Source: Cycas panzhihuaensis
Taxonomy: Eukaryota > Cycadophyta
Direction of reading: 5' to 3'
DNA length: 64,000 nt
Assembly: GCA_023213395.1 (NCBI GenBank)
Contig: CM041465.1
Location: 220,293,741 to 220,357,740 of the forward strand
In this document: one piece after another, positions 22,526 through 34,316 of the stretch
Numbering within the stretch: the first letter of the stretch is position 1
Layout of the letters: the number at the start of each line of letters is the position of its first letter
Position numbers and translations under genes: made by a program
The notes under the pieces: model-generated
Database searches by the model: none
What the model was told of the DNA's origin: nothing
The model's input: only the letters and a program-made list of their open reading frames with translations

Positions 22526-23996
22526 TAAATTACTCTAGCTTACAATCTTGTTAATATCCTTTCAAAATTTGAATCAATAATATCACTTAGATTATGACTT
22601 CTTACAATTTATATTGGACATTTAATTTTTTATTAACTTAGACTTGAACTTGAATTTGAATTAAAACTTGATTCATCTTTTGAATATTGAGTAGCCTTAA
22701 AATCAATTATAATTTCATTACCTTTATCGATATTAGGTTTGTATATTACATGTTTATTAAAGATAATAGTTATAAACTATCTTCTTATTCTAAATTTGTT
22801 ATAAAAATATCTAAAATCATTTGAGATAAATTCTCCCCCATTATCTAAACAAAAATTTTTAACTTAAATCCACTTTGCCTTTTAGTTATATCACTTAATT
22901 TAACAAATCTAAAAAATATTTTAGATTTTTCTTGAGAAAATATATCTAAATCTTTTTTGTGAAATCATTGACCAAGATCATAAAATATCTTGTATTTTTA
23001 AATGATAAAGTCTTCATAAAAGATGTTGGGATTAAATTTGAGATTCAAGAAAATTATTTCTATGTTGTTTTCTATAAATACACCATTCACACACATTACT
23101 ATTACCTTGGTTAAATGAAAGAACTTTGACCATTTCTTTCTTGTTCAAAGTAATAAGTATACTATAATTGAGATTACCATAATGATGATGCTAAAGTACA
23201 CTATCATTAATAATTAAAGTATTCAAGCCTTAGGTTTGAGTATGATATGACCATTTGTCATGAATTTTACATTCACTATAGTCAAATACTAACTTATATT
23301 TTTGTTCCATCATATGACTAATAGATAATATATTCCTCTTTAAACTTGTTACAAGAAAAACATTATGAATATTTTCATTCTTTCCATTATCTATTTGAAT
23401 GAAATAATACCTTGTCCTTTAACTTATTGAGTATTGTCATCACCAAAATTATTTTCTACTTCTTGTCATCATATTTAAGCTTTGAAAATATATCAGCATT
23501 ATGAAACTTGTGTAGAGAATCCTAAATTAATATACCATTAATTATTTAAAGATTGAGTACTAAATCTAATGTAACATAAATTTTCATTCCTTGGTCTGTA
23601 AGTAACTATATTTATTGAATCATTCCTTCTCACTTAACATTGATTGGATAAATGACCATTAATACCATATTTGAAACATAGAGGTATAAAGCCTCTACCT
23701 CTTCCCTAAAGTACAGGAGTTATGTTGCTTTCTCTACCTCTTATTAGACTTCTTTCATAAGACCTTCCTCTAGAAGTATGTTCTTCTTGAAAATTTCCTT
23801 GGTTTTGTTGAAAGTTTGCTTGAATTTGGTCTTCTAAATCTCCCCCTTAACTGAGTCATTGAGGTAGATGCTTGTTCTAGATTCTCATTTGAGGTCCTAT
23901 TCTTTTCTTGCACTATAAGAAACATTACAAGTAGTTGATCAGTGGTCATAAATTATTGTTAGTTAGTTTTTAAACTAATTTATACTTCATAAAAAG
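22526..23996 (-). pseudogene. Copia C integrase, protease and gag C-terminal part
   Basis: Read leftwards on the minus strand: a gag stretch with LLVMFLIVQEKN near 23900, a basic tail, a protease and pre-integrase region with VIFDxxxNxxxxNxLxLxKVTSLKRNILSISHMM-like sequence near 23300-23340, and integrase with LxxDNGGEFISNDF near 22810-22850 and an FFRFVKLSDITKRQSG-like stretch near 22890. The catalytic Asp in DNGGE is kept. Frames shift often. Confidence 0.7.
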
Positions 23997-24292
23997 TGTT
24001 GGATAATGCCCATTTAGGATGATAATGGCATATAATGGCACATAACAACACATGTTAGCATGGGACTTTATGAAGCTAACCTAGTTGAAATAATGCCATT
24101 TAATAGGTTTTATTAACAGTGTTTTTAAACACTAACTAGTGGTAGATGTTGGGATCCTGCCTAACTCCTGCCTATTTATATAAGGGGTCGTAAGACCCTA
24201 GTGTTCCTTAACACTACTATAATGCTAAAATTTTATTTAATATTATTCTTTACTATAATATTTTGCTTCCTCTAACCCTCATTTATTTATCA
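23997..24292 (+). repeat. Copia B 5' LTR
   Basis: It begins TGTTGGATAATGCCC and ends ATTTATTTATCA. The segment CCTATTTATATAAGGGGTC (near 24170) is a TATA-box candidate kept in the 3' copy as CCTATTTATACAAGGGGTC. Confidence 0.9.
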
Positions 24293-24306
24293 TTTGGTAT
24301 TAAAGC
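24293..24306 (+). other. Copia B primer binding site
   Basis: TTTGGTATTAAAGC lies directly after the LTR, the same variant as in element 1. Confidence 0.88.
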
Positions 24307-24623
24307 ATGTTATGAAGCATGTAGTAATAAATATCTAATTTATGTTTCATATAAATCTTTGTTTGGAGAAGTTTTATGAAGTTTTTTTATTGTACACATG
24401 GTTAATATATGCACTCTACCCTATTTATTTGTGTATTCATATACTAATATATTGTATCTTCTTCAAAGTAAGTCTCCTCTTATTTGCTCACATTTTATTA
24501 TAGGCATTCATGTCAAAGTGTCCTTGCATAACCCTATTGCAAAAAAATAGGACCTTATTTGGGTCCATTTTGAGTATACTAATGGGATTCATTTTCTCTA
24601 TTCAAGACCAGTTGTAAAAATGT

Positions 24624-24941
24624 TCAAATACATTCAACTCTATTTATGGCATTGATTCTAGTCATAGGATAGTGTGCCAAGACATTACATTTAACCCACC
24701 AATCTACCGTTAATACACTAGAAGCAATGCTTAAAATCTCTTCATCATTCACTGCTATTACCACAGAGAGACCAGTGTTAGCCAACACCACTAGAACTTT
24801 AGAGTTTGAGTCGAATAGCTTCACCACACCCACCCTAAGAGCTTTCATCAGTGAAATTGTTTCGACAGGAGACAAAAGAGTATTTATAACATGCCCATAG
24901 TTGATACCCTTCTCTACATGCATACCTTGAGTGATTTCCAT
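24624..24941 (-). pseudogene. Glucan endo-1,3-beta-glucosidase (GH17) N-terminal fragment
   Basis: An open frame of about 105 codons reads GINYGHVINTLLSP, then LMKALRVGVVKLFDSN, VLVVLANTGLSVVIAV, and NDEEILSIASS. This matches the start of the mature GH17 domain (GVNYGxxxNNLPSP, VKLYDAN, ALANTGIxVxVxVPN). The enzymes cut beta-1,3-glucan in the cell wall and at plasmodesmata. Only the first beta/alpha units remain; the catalytic Glu residues lie further on and are absent, as is a signal peptide. It has no stop over its length, so it is better kept than the pol region around it. It lies antisense within the leader of Copia B. Confidence 0.87.
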
Positions 24942-25904
24942 TGAAATCTCTATGGAGGTATGATCACTATAACTTACATTTGAACCTCATCTACTATTTG
25001 TTAAGGGTTATTACATCTACATGGAGTCATTAGTGCCCTCTAGCTTGCCTAAGTATATATTCAATAAGAGGCTTTATGTGATAAGATTTTTAGACTCCAT
25101 CGATTTGATCAAATGTTAATTTAATCACTTTCTTATATAGATATAGTCATTGACCTATTGCATGGTTAATGTCCTTTCATGTATAATTTATTTAAGCATT
25201 GATATATATATATATATATTATAAATTTTTAGTTTAATTTAATCAAATTAGATTTTTACTTAAAGTTTACAAGCCCCTCCTCAACTTAGTAGATGGCCAT
25301 ATACAATGAATGGATGACTAGGGGCTACATTAGTAAGGGGTCTTAAAGTCAATCCTATTTAGTTTTTTAATCACAAGAAGGTCTTCTCATTGTTTTTGCA
25401 ATAGCTCTTCAACTAAGAGTCCATTTTTTAAACTGTTTAAACCATTGGAAAGATAACTTAAAGGCTACAATTTATAGATAATTTGAGCTTAATTTTATTC
25501 TATTTTGTAGGAGTTCTAGGATACTAAATTTAGACTATTTATTTAATATTTTGGAGCCTTTTTCTTATCATTTGAAGGCCTAATTTTAGTTTTTTTCAAG
25601 ATTTCTTGATGCTACACTATACTATTAACTATTTATTAGCTATCTTAATCTATTTTTTGGACTTATAAGTGCTTGTTGTTGACATTTCTATAGGTGTACT
25701 CCTTGAAGGCTGAGGTGATTCTTCTTGGATCAAGTTTTCCAAAAGAGCTTTCTAAACCTTCTTTTTTCATTTTAGTTCCTTTTATTTTATTTCAATTTTT
25801 AGTTTTCTTTCATTAAAAGGAACATTGCTTGTAATCAAGACCACTTAAAAGTCATTTAACTTGGAACATTAATCAAGATAATCTCCAACTTACAATATCT
25901 ATAT
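24942..25904 (+). other. Copia B leader between glucanase fragment and shared module
   Basis: AT-rich with no recognised gene. An (AT)n run sits at about 25202-25220. The sequence directly upstream of the glucanase frame may also be captured, but I see no signal peptide or other match. Confidence 0.4.
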
Positions 25905-26345
25905 CATCCTTATAAGGGGAATAGTTAGGAACCCTAAAGTTACCACCCCATACATGCCTTTAATATTTCTCTATTTTACTAAAGAAACGATTAGGTATAA
26001 GATGTATTAGGTGGTAGGATAAGGTGGCAAACTTTTCTTTGATTATTGAAGACTAGATTAGACCTGGAGGGCATGAGTGCCTTGGTTATTTAAGTTCTCA
26101 CTACTACATATATTACTAGGTATAAGTCTGGCACAAGTGGATTCATAAATCAAGGTGGTATTTAACCTTCTTAATAGTCCACATACTGAGGTACATAAAG
26201 CCTTGAGCTCATATACTAGTATATAGGGTCCCTGGTTTGCTACTTCTAGGTAGCCACCACTAGATAGGATAGTAACTAAGAACTTTTCTAAAGACCTTAA
26301 AACTTAGAATTCTAGAATAGCATCCCCTTAAGTAGATATGGCACA
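25905..26345 (+). repeat. Shared leader module, Copia B copy
   Basis: It aligns with 17130-17585 of A. Landmarks are AAGGGGAATAGTTAGGAACC, GAGTGCCTTGGTTATTTAAG, AACCTTCTTAATAGTCCACA, TACTGAGGTACATAAAGCC, and ACTAGTATATAGGGTCCCTG. In B it ends about 55 bp before the gag start. Confidence 0.75.
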
Positions 26346-26398
26346 AGAATACTTACACTTTTTGGGTTATATTTTTTAAGGTAAGTCTCTTTTCATAA

Positions 26399-27420
26399 TG
26401 GCAATAAATATTGGGAATGTTATTATACCTAAGTTCAATGGCTCAAATTTTCTTAATTGAAGTAGGTAAATGAGGCCTATTTTTATTGTAAAAGACATGT
26501 GGAAGCTTATTAATAATGGATATAAAGAAATCAATAATACTACCACTGACAATAAAAAGAAAGTTTATAAGGAGAATACCAAAAGAGATAATAAGACATT
26601 GACACTCATATTCTATGCTCTAGGAGATTATATTTTTCCTAGAGTAAGTGAAGTTACAACATCTAAGGAAGCTTGGAATACTCTTAAGATGATTTATGAA
26701 GGAGTAACATCTTCTAAGTTATAAACACTTAAGAGCAAATTTGAGAATCTAAGGATAGCACCTATGGAAGGTTTAAATGAATTCATCATGAAGATGTAAG
26801 ACTAAGTGAATCAAATGAGATCCTTAGGAGAAGTGTTAAGTGAACAAAGAATTATGGAAAGGATTCTAAGATGTATTAGAGAAATCAAGAGATTTAAAAT
26901 GGTGGCAACTAATATTGAGGCATCCAAAGACCTTAACACTCTTCACACTAATCAACTAAGTATTATGTTCCTAGTTATTGAAGAAAAGAAAGAGGGCTGT
27001 GAGTCACTTAAGCATGCCTTTGTCACCAAGTCAAGGATAAGACAAAATCATCAAGGATAAAGTTCTAGGAGAAGGGACCAATCCCTTATAGGAAGAGGAA
27101 GAAACCAAGGGCAAGACTTACAAAGATATCAAGGATAAAGTAACTTCCAAGGTCAAGGAAGTTTTCAAAGACCAAACCAAATATGTCAAAAACAAAGCAA
27201 CTTCCAAGTTCAAGGAAGTTTTCAATGACCAAACCAAAACTATCAAGGACAAGAACTAAGGTATTTTCAAGGCCAAGGTCAAGGCCAATATTTTAAAAGA
27301 GGTAGAGTAAATTCTAGAGGAAGGGAAACTTCTAGAGGTAGAAGTTAAAGCCATATAGGAAGAGGAATTATCCAATGTTCCTTTTGCCATAAAATTAAAT
27401 ACTTAGAAGAAAATTATTTT
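26399..27420 (+). pseudogene. Copia B gag
   Basis: From ATG at 26399 the product begins MAINIGNVIIPKFNGSNFLN. Two clean frames follow: 26470-26724 (MWKLINNGYKEI, YIFPRVSEVTTSKEAWNTLK) and 26806-27060 (LGEVLSEQRIMERILRC, EEKKEGCESLKHAF), both of the UBN2 gag family. The tail at 27060-27360 is rich in Gln, Gly and Arg with FQGQGSFQ-type repeats, then a worn zinc knuckle CSFCHKIKYLEENYF near 27370-27410 whose last Cys is lost. Few stops separate the pieces. Confidence 0.85.
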
Positions 27421-27489
27421 ACCAAAAATATTATTACTCAAAGAGGGACTGTCAACATAGTAATTGAAGATGGAGACAACGATAGACTC

Positions 27490-27917
27490 TTTCTTTTAAA
27501 TCTTATGGCTAGTGAGGAAGAAGATAGTTGGTGCATTAACTCAGGATGTTCAACTCACATGACTCACAAAGAAGAAATTTTCAAAGAAATTAATAAGTCT
27601 AAGAAAAGAAAGATCATATTTAAAGACCTCATGCATCTATTAGAAAGGACAATATGTCTAAAACCACTAAATCAAGAGAAATAAGAAGTACTAATGATGT
27701 GTTATATGTTCCAGCTTTAAAGAAGAACCTACTCTTGATGGGTCAGATGATAGAGCAACACTACAAGGTCATCTTTGATAATGGTGAATGTACAATCAAA
27801 GATAAGTTAAAGAATAAAGTAGTTGTAGCAAAGGGACAAATGCCTAATGATAGATTATTCAAACTAGTTATTCCTCCATCAAATAGTTATGCTTTGAAAG
27901 ATTTAACCAAATGTTGA
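27490..27917 (+). pseudogene. Copia B protease and pre-integrase
   Basis: WCINSGCSTHMTHKEE near 27530 is the Copia protease motif with the catalytic Asp changed to Asn. After a shift, 27654-27917 gives TNDVLYVPALKKNLLLMGQM and a KVIFDNGECTIKD stretch, typical just before integrase. Confidence 0.82.
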
Positions 27918-28810
27918 TAGTGAGACACAACATAAGAGGTTTAGCCATGTAAACTATAATAGATTGAAATTAATGAAAAGGATGGAGATGGTTATTGGAC
28001 TACCCACTATAGAAGCAGGCAAACAAATTTATAAAGTATGCATTCTTAGGGAACAATAAAGAGAAAGTTTTATAGATAATAGTTATAGGGCTTAAGGACC
28101 TCTTCAATTGATTTATATAGACTTATGTGGACCTATGGATGTACCTTCATTAGGTGGTATAAGGTACTTTATTACTTTCATTAATGACTTCACTAGAAAG
28201 ACTTAGGTATACTTTATCAAGTTTAAATCAGATGCCTTTCAATGTTTCATTAACTTCAAAACCTTGATTGAAAAATAAAGTGGATTTATAATTCTTCTCT
28301 TAGATTAAATAATAGAGCAGAAATCATTTTAAATGAATTTAAGGCATATTGTAACTACCATAATATAAGAAAGTAGCCCATCAATCCTTATACTCCATAA
28401 TAAAATAGAGTTACAGAAAGGAAAAATAGAACTATTATTGAAATGGCCAAAAGTATGCTTAAAGATAAGCAATTTGGACATGAATTTTGGGTAGAAGTAG
28501 TACATATAGCAATTTACTTATTGAATAGGTGTATCACGAAGGTTATTAGGTGGGTCACACCAAAGGAAGCTTGGTCATAACATAAGCCAATCATACAACA
28601 CTTAAAGATTTTTAGATGCTTAGCATTTGTCCATGTTCTAGAATAAAAAATAATTAAGTTGGATAATAAAAGCACTAAGTGCATTTTTATAGGATGTTAT
28701 GATTCTTCTAGATCTTATAAATTATATGTTCCAAAATAAAAGAAGATAATTACGAGCAGGTATATCATCTTTAAGGAGGATTAATATATTAAGAAGAAGT
28801 TAAAAAGGAT
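27918..28810 (+). pseudogene. Copia B integrase
   Basis: Core pieces in order: LIYIDLCGPMDVPSLGG near 28108 with the first catalytic Asp, YFITFINDFTRK near 28168, a worn DNG region near 28300, NRVTERKNRTIIEMAKSML near 28400 with the Glu, and HEFWVEVVHIAIYLLN near 28480. The end reads KCIFIGCYDSS near 28680. Stops lie at former Gln and Trp codons. Confidence 0.85.
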
Positions 28811-29009
28811 AAAGGAAAGAATATCATGGTGGAAATAGATTCAAATCCAAAATCTATAAAATACCAAGTCTAAATAAAGTAAGTCCAAATAAGTAGGACC
28901 CTCTACATTTAATCAAAGGGTTTTAAAATGGATTCAAAGAGGCCATGATCCTTCAAATACTTTATATAACAACTTTGAGAGAAGGTCCACTCACTCTCAT
29001 AGAATTAAC

Positions 29010-29870
29010 TTTCCCTTGATAAGCTAAGTAATAGAATCAAATTAGCCTTATAACTTTGAAGAGACTAACACAAAAGATGAATGGAAAGATACCCTAAAAG
29101 AAGAGTATACTGCCTTAGTTAAAAATGATATTTGGGAATTAGTTACTTTTCCACTAAACAAAATTACATTTAGAACAAAATACATCTATAATACCAAATT
29201 TAGATCAAATAGAACAATAAACAAATATAAGGCAAGATTAGTTGCTAAAGGATATACACAAGTTCAAGGCATTGACTATAATAAGATATTTGCACCAGTT
29301 GCTAGAATGGAGATAGTTCATTTGATGATGGGTTTAACTACATAAGAGGGTTGGATAGTTCAACAAATGGATGTTAAGAGTGCCTTCTTAAATGGGTACA
29401 TAGAAGAAGAAATTTATGTCCAACAACCCAAAGGTTTTGAAGTAAAGGGGGGAGAACACATGGTCTAAAAACTCAAAAAGTCCTTATATGGACTTAAATA
29501 GGCACCTAGATATTAGTACTTTAGGGTTGATAAGTACTTTAGAGATAAAGGATTCCAAAGGAGTCAATTTGATCCTAATTTATACTTCAAAATAGAAGGA
29601 AAATTGATACTCATTATGGGCTTGTATGTTGATGACCTTGTTTATATAGGAAATGATCCTCACTTGTCTCAAAAATTCAAAGAAGACATATGTAAAGAAT
29701 TTGAAATGACTGATTTAGGACTTATGCACTACTTCTTAGTCCTAGAAGTATGGAAAGATGAGAATGTGATATTTGTTTCCCAAAAAAAGTACCAACTGAA
29801 GTTGGGGTTAAATTATCTGAGTATGAAGAATTTGTATCAATTGATCATACTCTCTATAGGTAATTGATTG
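29010..29870 (+). pseudogene. Copia B reverse transcriptase
   Basis: KARLVAKGYTQVQGIDYNK (near 29235), [19 protein letters not shown] (near 29362) with the first catalytic Asp, then LYGLK and the intact MGLYVDDLVYIGN box at 29616-29655 with both Asp residues. The thumb reads FEMTDLGLMHYFLVLEVW. A deletion after 29790 removes the usual linker, and only a few stops interrupt it. Confidence 0.88.
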
Positions 29871-30503
29871 ATAATTTTGACTCAGCCAAACATCATGTAT
29901 GCAGAAAGTGTAGTTTCTAGATTCACGTATGAGCCTAAGATATCACATTAGTAATCAGTTAAGAGGATCCTTAGATACTTGAAAGGAATAGTTAGTCATG
30001 GACTTTATTACAGGTCATTAGCAGACTTTAGATTAATTGGTTATACAGATTTTGATTAGATAGGATGTATAAATATTAGAAAATCTACATCAGGTTACAC
30101 CTTTAGTTTAGGTTCATTAACAATAACTTAGAGTTCAAAGAAATAGAACATAATATCCTTGTCTACTATAGAAGTAGAATATAAAGAGTAGTAGTAGAAG
30201 CTTATGAAATAGTTTAGCTAAGAAGAATACTCTAGGATTTATAGGTAAAATAGGATGGCCCCGCATAAATATTATGTGATTATTGAAGTACCATACAAAT
30301 GACTCAGAATCTAGTATTTCATGGTAGAATGAAACACATTAAAACTCAATATCATTTCATCAGAGAATTGGTTCAAATATACAAGATTAAGTTAGCCTAT
30401 TATAGCATAGAAGAGCATGTGGTTGATATTTTCATGAAGGCACTTAGAAAGATTAAGATAAATAAATTTAGAGACAAGCTTAGTGTCTCCTCAAATCAAC
30501 ATT
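29871..30503 (+). pseudogene. Copia B RNase H
   Basis: QPNIMYAESVVSRF, then YTDFD near 30045, STSGYTFSLGS, LSTIEVEYK, and the end frame 30299-30541 with VFHGRMKHIKTQYHFIRE and the EHVVDIFMKAL tail. The catalytic set is recognisable but interrupted by several stops and shifts. Confidence 0.85.
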
Positions 30504-30515
30504 GTGGGAGAGAAA
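30504..30515 (+). other. Copia B polypurine tract
   Basis: TGTGGGAGAGAAA lies directly before the 3' LTR. Confidence 0.75.
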
Positions 30516-30814
30516 TATTGGATAATACTCATTTAGGGTGATAATGATATATAACAACATATAATGGCATATAATAACACATGTTAGAATGGGAGTTTAT
30601 GAAGTTGACCTAGCCAAAAATAATGCCATTTGACAGGTTTAATTAATGATATTTTTAAACACTAATTGGTGGTAGATGTTGGGCTCTCTCCTAAGTCTTG
30701 CCTATTTATACAAGGGGTCATAAGACCCTAGTGTTCTTTAACATTGCCATAATACCAAATTATATTCTTCATTACTACAAAATTTTTATCCCTCTAACTC
30801 TTGTGTATCCATCA
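30516..30814 (+). repeat. Copia B 3' LTR
   Basis: It pairs with 23997-24292. The first G of TGTTGG has become A. It ends GTGTATCCATCA. Confidence 0.9.
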
Positions 30815-31095
30815 AGAAGTAGTAGCACCATATACATAGGGGTATATATGGTCATATAAAGTAATATTGAGTGCATCACTATATTTCCTTTTAAGTTCTA
30901 AATATTCTTTTTCTTGATTATACACTAACTAAATATTAGAAGAAATAGGTATTCAAGCTATATATTTTTGAGAAACAATATCGCACAAATTTCTAGATTA
31001 TAAAGAAGGCTTGATTCTCTTTAACCACATCAAATAATTTTCCCATTAAATTTGGGAATAATTAAATTTTAAAAGTTAAAGAAGATTCCATCTTG
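30815..31095 (-). pseudogene. Copia C gag start
   Basis: The minus strand begins near 31095 with MESSLTFK and continues through FPNLMGK, then KENQAFFI. This resembles a Copia gag N-terminus, but stops are dense and the match is weaker than for the other elements. It continues at 23996 across element B. Confidence 0.5.
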
Positions 31096-32354
31096 CAAAT
31101 AAAAATCAATTATAGTAAGCATAAAAATCAACTAAAAATATGAGAGAGTAGGCACATAAGTATATAATTCCCTTAAACTAGGGATATCAATCCTATACCT
31201 CAAATTTGGGACCTCCTTTGACCTCCTTATCTTTAAAAGACCTAAAAATATAATTATGGATGTTTTGATTAATTTGCCTTTATAACACACCTCTAGGATT
31301 TAAAGTAGACTTCCTTAAGGGTCAAAAAATGGGTAAAAATATGTTTATTTACTTGTAAAAGATAAAAACCCTCAGTTATCACACAGAGTTTTAATATAAA
31401 TTATTAGATTTGAACTATAATTTCTCTATCAAAATATCTTGAAAATACTTTAAATAAAGCTCAAAATTAAGTGCTTTGAGTTAAGATTTCAATGGTTTAG
31501 AGGGTTAAAAAAATAGACTTCTAACTGAAAAGAAATTAAAGAGAGAAGATAAGTACCTTTTTTGAAAAATAAAACAAGGAACGATAGGGCGTAGCCCCTT
31601 TCACTAGCTAGAAGTGGGTCACATTAAAGGTTGCATATGAATGGGGGATGAATTACTAGGGTTCTATTAGATCTTAAAATATTATCTAATCTAGTTAAAT
31701 TAAATCAAACTTTATGGAAAAAGGAAAGCAGACTAAGTCCAAAGCTCAATTTGTGTGATAATTCTATACTATAAATCGATAAAATCAAGATCAAAATCTT
31801 TTGAATGACTCCTTCACTATAATTAATGGTGTTCTTCATGTGGGAGAAAATATAGTTTGATAATAGAGCATATAATCTCCATGGACTCTAGTATAAATGA
31901 TGGAAACATTTGTTATAAAGACACAAATATGATTATAGGATGGTAAAGACTCTATGCTTTCGTTGTACAACTTGTAAACAAATCCTGCAGATGACCAAAG
32001 GCATGTAGATGCTAAACAAAATTATAAATAAATAATAATGATTCCAATTTAAACCCCCATAGGTAATTTACTAAATAACATAGATAATAATAATGGTATG
32101 CTTACGATTATGATGAATAGACTTTAAACAATGGCATAAAGGTTTGATTAATAACATGAGTATAAAATAGAGATAATGGCTTCATAATGTATATATATAT
32201 TGAAATATTTGAATGGAAAATAAGTACAACAATCTCTTAGGTTAGGGTTTTACCAAACCACCATATGAAACTAGCTCTATAGAGCCACCTCCACAAACTA
32301 ACTAGTAAATGGCACAACCTATAGAATAATGAACTAGCAATGTACTTAGCCTAA
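31096..32354 (-). other. Non-coding stretch between Copia C gag and a primer-site-like sequence
   Basis: No domain is visible in either direction. The 31575-31630 part is less AT-rich (ACGATAGGGCGTAGCCCC). If 32355-32365 is a true primer site, this is the leader of the element to its left. Confidence 0.4.
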
Positions 32355-32365
32355 CTCTTATACCA
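32355..32365 (-). other. Primer-site-like sequence
   Basis: On the minus strand, TGGTATAAGAG follows the LTR end TTTTTTCACA. It resembles TGGTATCAGAG. Confidence 0.5.
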
Positions 32366-33210
32366 TGTGAAAAAATAAAACATAACAAAAAGGAAATAAT
32401 AATGAATATACATATAACACTGAAATTAAAATGGTATCTCTTGATACCTTTGAATTTTATTCAAATAATAATGTTACAATCCATAATAATAATAATACAT
32501 CAATGATGTCTTTAAATAATACAACTTGTTTTTATATGCGGCTTACCATATTTTGTAGATAACATTATTAATATACACCAATATATATTACTCATAAATT
32601 CACTCCTTATTTTTCTCCAATATACATAAAGTTTATTTTACACTTATGCTCTTTCAATATGTAATATCTCCAAAGACACTTATGACTTGCTATTATAGGA
32701 TTTTAAGTCTAATTAAAGTGGAATTATAAGATCATATACATATTTATCTCTAAAGGGTGTTATCCATAAGGATGAATTTTCACTATCATTATATAGGAAT
32801 TTTGATGGAAGGCATTCTTGCTATGGAATATAACCTCTAATATGTTACCTTGCAAATTGGTAATAATAAACAAAGATCAAGAGAATTACAACATCGTTTA
32901 TTATCTCCAATGCTAAAATTACATGGAAAGAACATAATAAGCACAAATGAATACAAATAAAACACGAAATAAGTACTATAGTACTATTATTTGAAGATAA
33001 AAATGACAGGATTCCCTTCTTTAATAATTTGTGACCCTTAGATAGACAAAATAGTATCCCTTCCAAATAATCCTATTGGTGGCCTAAGTAGCCTTACATT
33101 TCATTAGAGGGATTAGTAGGCCGCATAGAAAGTTTCATAACTAACACTACACTTAACTATATAGTGTCTTTCTATATGTTAATACTTCTCATGACTAGTA
33201 GTGTTAATCA
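32366..33210 (-). repeat. LTR next to Gypsy D (845 bp, single copy in window)
   Basis: On the minus strand it starts TGATTAACACT just after the purine run AGGGAGGGGGACCTATTACA that follows the Gypsy D chromodomain, and ends TTTTTTCACA just before a primer-like sequence. So it looks like the 3' LTR of D and also the 5' LTR of what lies left. I found no second copy here. Confidence 0.55.
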
Positions 33211-33640
33211 TGTAATAGGTCCCCCTCCCTAAGATGTTGAGTCCTTAAAGCATTTAAGATGGGGATGTTACTTGATGAACTGAGTTGATTCCCAAGTAGC
33301 TTCATTTGGTCCATAACTAGCCCAATGTATTAAATATTTAGAAATATTCTAGAGGGATGATAAGTATTTTTTCTTCATCCAAGATTGGTAAAACTATCTA
33401 TGAAATATGGGTTTTGCTAATATATATTTTAAGATAGCAAAAATGGAAAACATTGTGGACTTTAGTGGTGGGAGGAAGGTTGAGGGTGTAGGCAACTTCA
33501 CCAATATGTTAGAGGACTTTATATGGACTATAATATTAAGAGATAAGCTTGTGGTTCTTTAGTATCAGAGGGATAATTACTTATATTGTTGAAGCTAAAA
33601 GAACACAAGATTACTAATGTCAAAGAAATAATCTTAATGG
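33211..33640 (-). pseudogene. Gypsy D integrase C-terminus and chromodomain
   Basis: Minus-strand frames give YYSPYKVL, GEVAYTLNLPP and KVHNVFHFCYLK, the Gypsy integrase tail, then a chromodomain with LIHWASYGPNEATWEST near 33290-33340, and HPHLKCFKDSTS before the purine run. It differs in sequence from the equivalent part of H, so D and H are different subfamilies. Confidence 0.82.
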
Positions 33641-34316
33641 TGGTAGTTTTCTAATTACTTTATTCAATTTTAGGCCATCGATAGATTTTGTTTAAGGATA
33701 TTAAGAATCCAATCCATGTATTAGAATTTTTATAGCAATCCAAAGATTTGTGGCTAATGTATGGTGGAAAGGTGAGGGATGTTCATATAAGACCAAAAAA
33801 AGGTTTTTTAGGACTAGCCAATTAGTGATGACTACAATCTTATCTAGATCTACCCAAACATCTATCAAAGATATAATGCAACCTAAGTATTATAATTCTA
33901 TTTTCCAAATTCACATTTGAAAAGTTTGGCATATAACTTATTGGTGGATAAAATTTAGAGAATAATTTCTAGGTGGCCTATATGTAAGGATATATTTAGG
34001 TTGTATATAAGAATATCATTGAAAAAAAAAGCTATGATGAATTTCTTGAGGTATGAGGTAAATATATTATTCATTAATACTTGGAAGGTGGTCAAGGCAT
34101 TACATAGGGAAAATGACATAATTTAGCAGTCAAATTGGCCATGGTGAGTTTATAAGGTTATTTTTTGTCAGTCCTCTAGTAGGATTAAGATCTAGTAATA
34201 TCCTAATTGCAAGTCTAATTTAGTAAAAAATATGGTACTATGGATCTCATCTAACATGTCATCAATCCTTAGTATAGGAACTTTATGTTTTATAATTATT
34301 TTATTTAGTTTATAAT
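33641..34316 (-). pseudogene. Gypsy D reverse transcriptase core and start of RNase H
   Basis: From the right edge: HKVPILRIDDMLDEIH, TKLDLQLGY with the first catalytic Asp, NALTTFQVLMNNIF, and FFNDILIY, where the FxDD box has Asn for its first Asp, then NKLYAKLFKCEFGK. The Gypsy identity is clear from the FSKLDLxSGY and FVVVFxDDILIYS patterns of the family. Downstream of about 33900 only fragments remain. The frame joins 41890 leftwards across Copia E. Confidence 0.88.
34312..34316. repeat. Target site duplication of Copia E, left copy
   Basis: ATAAT here and at 41890-41894 flank Copia E exactly. Removing E and one ATAAT keeps the Gypsy reading frame. Confidence 0.88.

Larger units (their letters stand above)
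23997..30814 (+). mobile_element. Copia B: nearly full-length plus-strand Copia with captured glucanase fragment
   Basis: LTRs of 296 and 299 bp bound a primer site, a 2.1 kb leader, gag, protease, integrase, reverse transcriptase and RNase H. The flanking pentamers AAAAG (23992-23996) and AGAAG (30815-30819) form a target duplication with one mismatch. The insertion splits the gag of Copia C. The protein regions belong to the same family as element 1. The leader has an antisense beta-1,3-glucanase fragment and the shared leader module. Confidence 0.92.
15335..31095 (-). mobile_element. Copia C: decayed minus-strand Copia, interrupted by A and B
   Basis: Three pieces in minus order make one element: gag start (31095-30815), gag, protease and integrase (23996-22526), and reverse transcriptase (15709-15335). 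B sits inside gag and A between integrase and reverse transcriptase. The first half of reverse transcriptase and all of RNase H and the 3' LTR are missing, so deletions accompanied or followed the insertions. No 5' LTR can be assigned with confidence; see 32366-33210. Confidence 0.7.
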
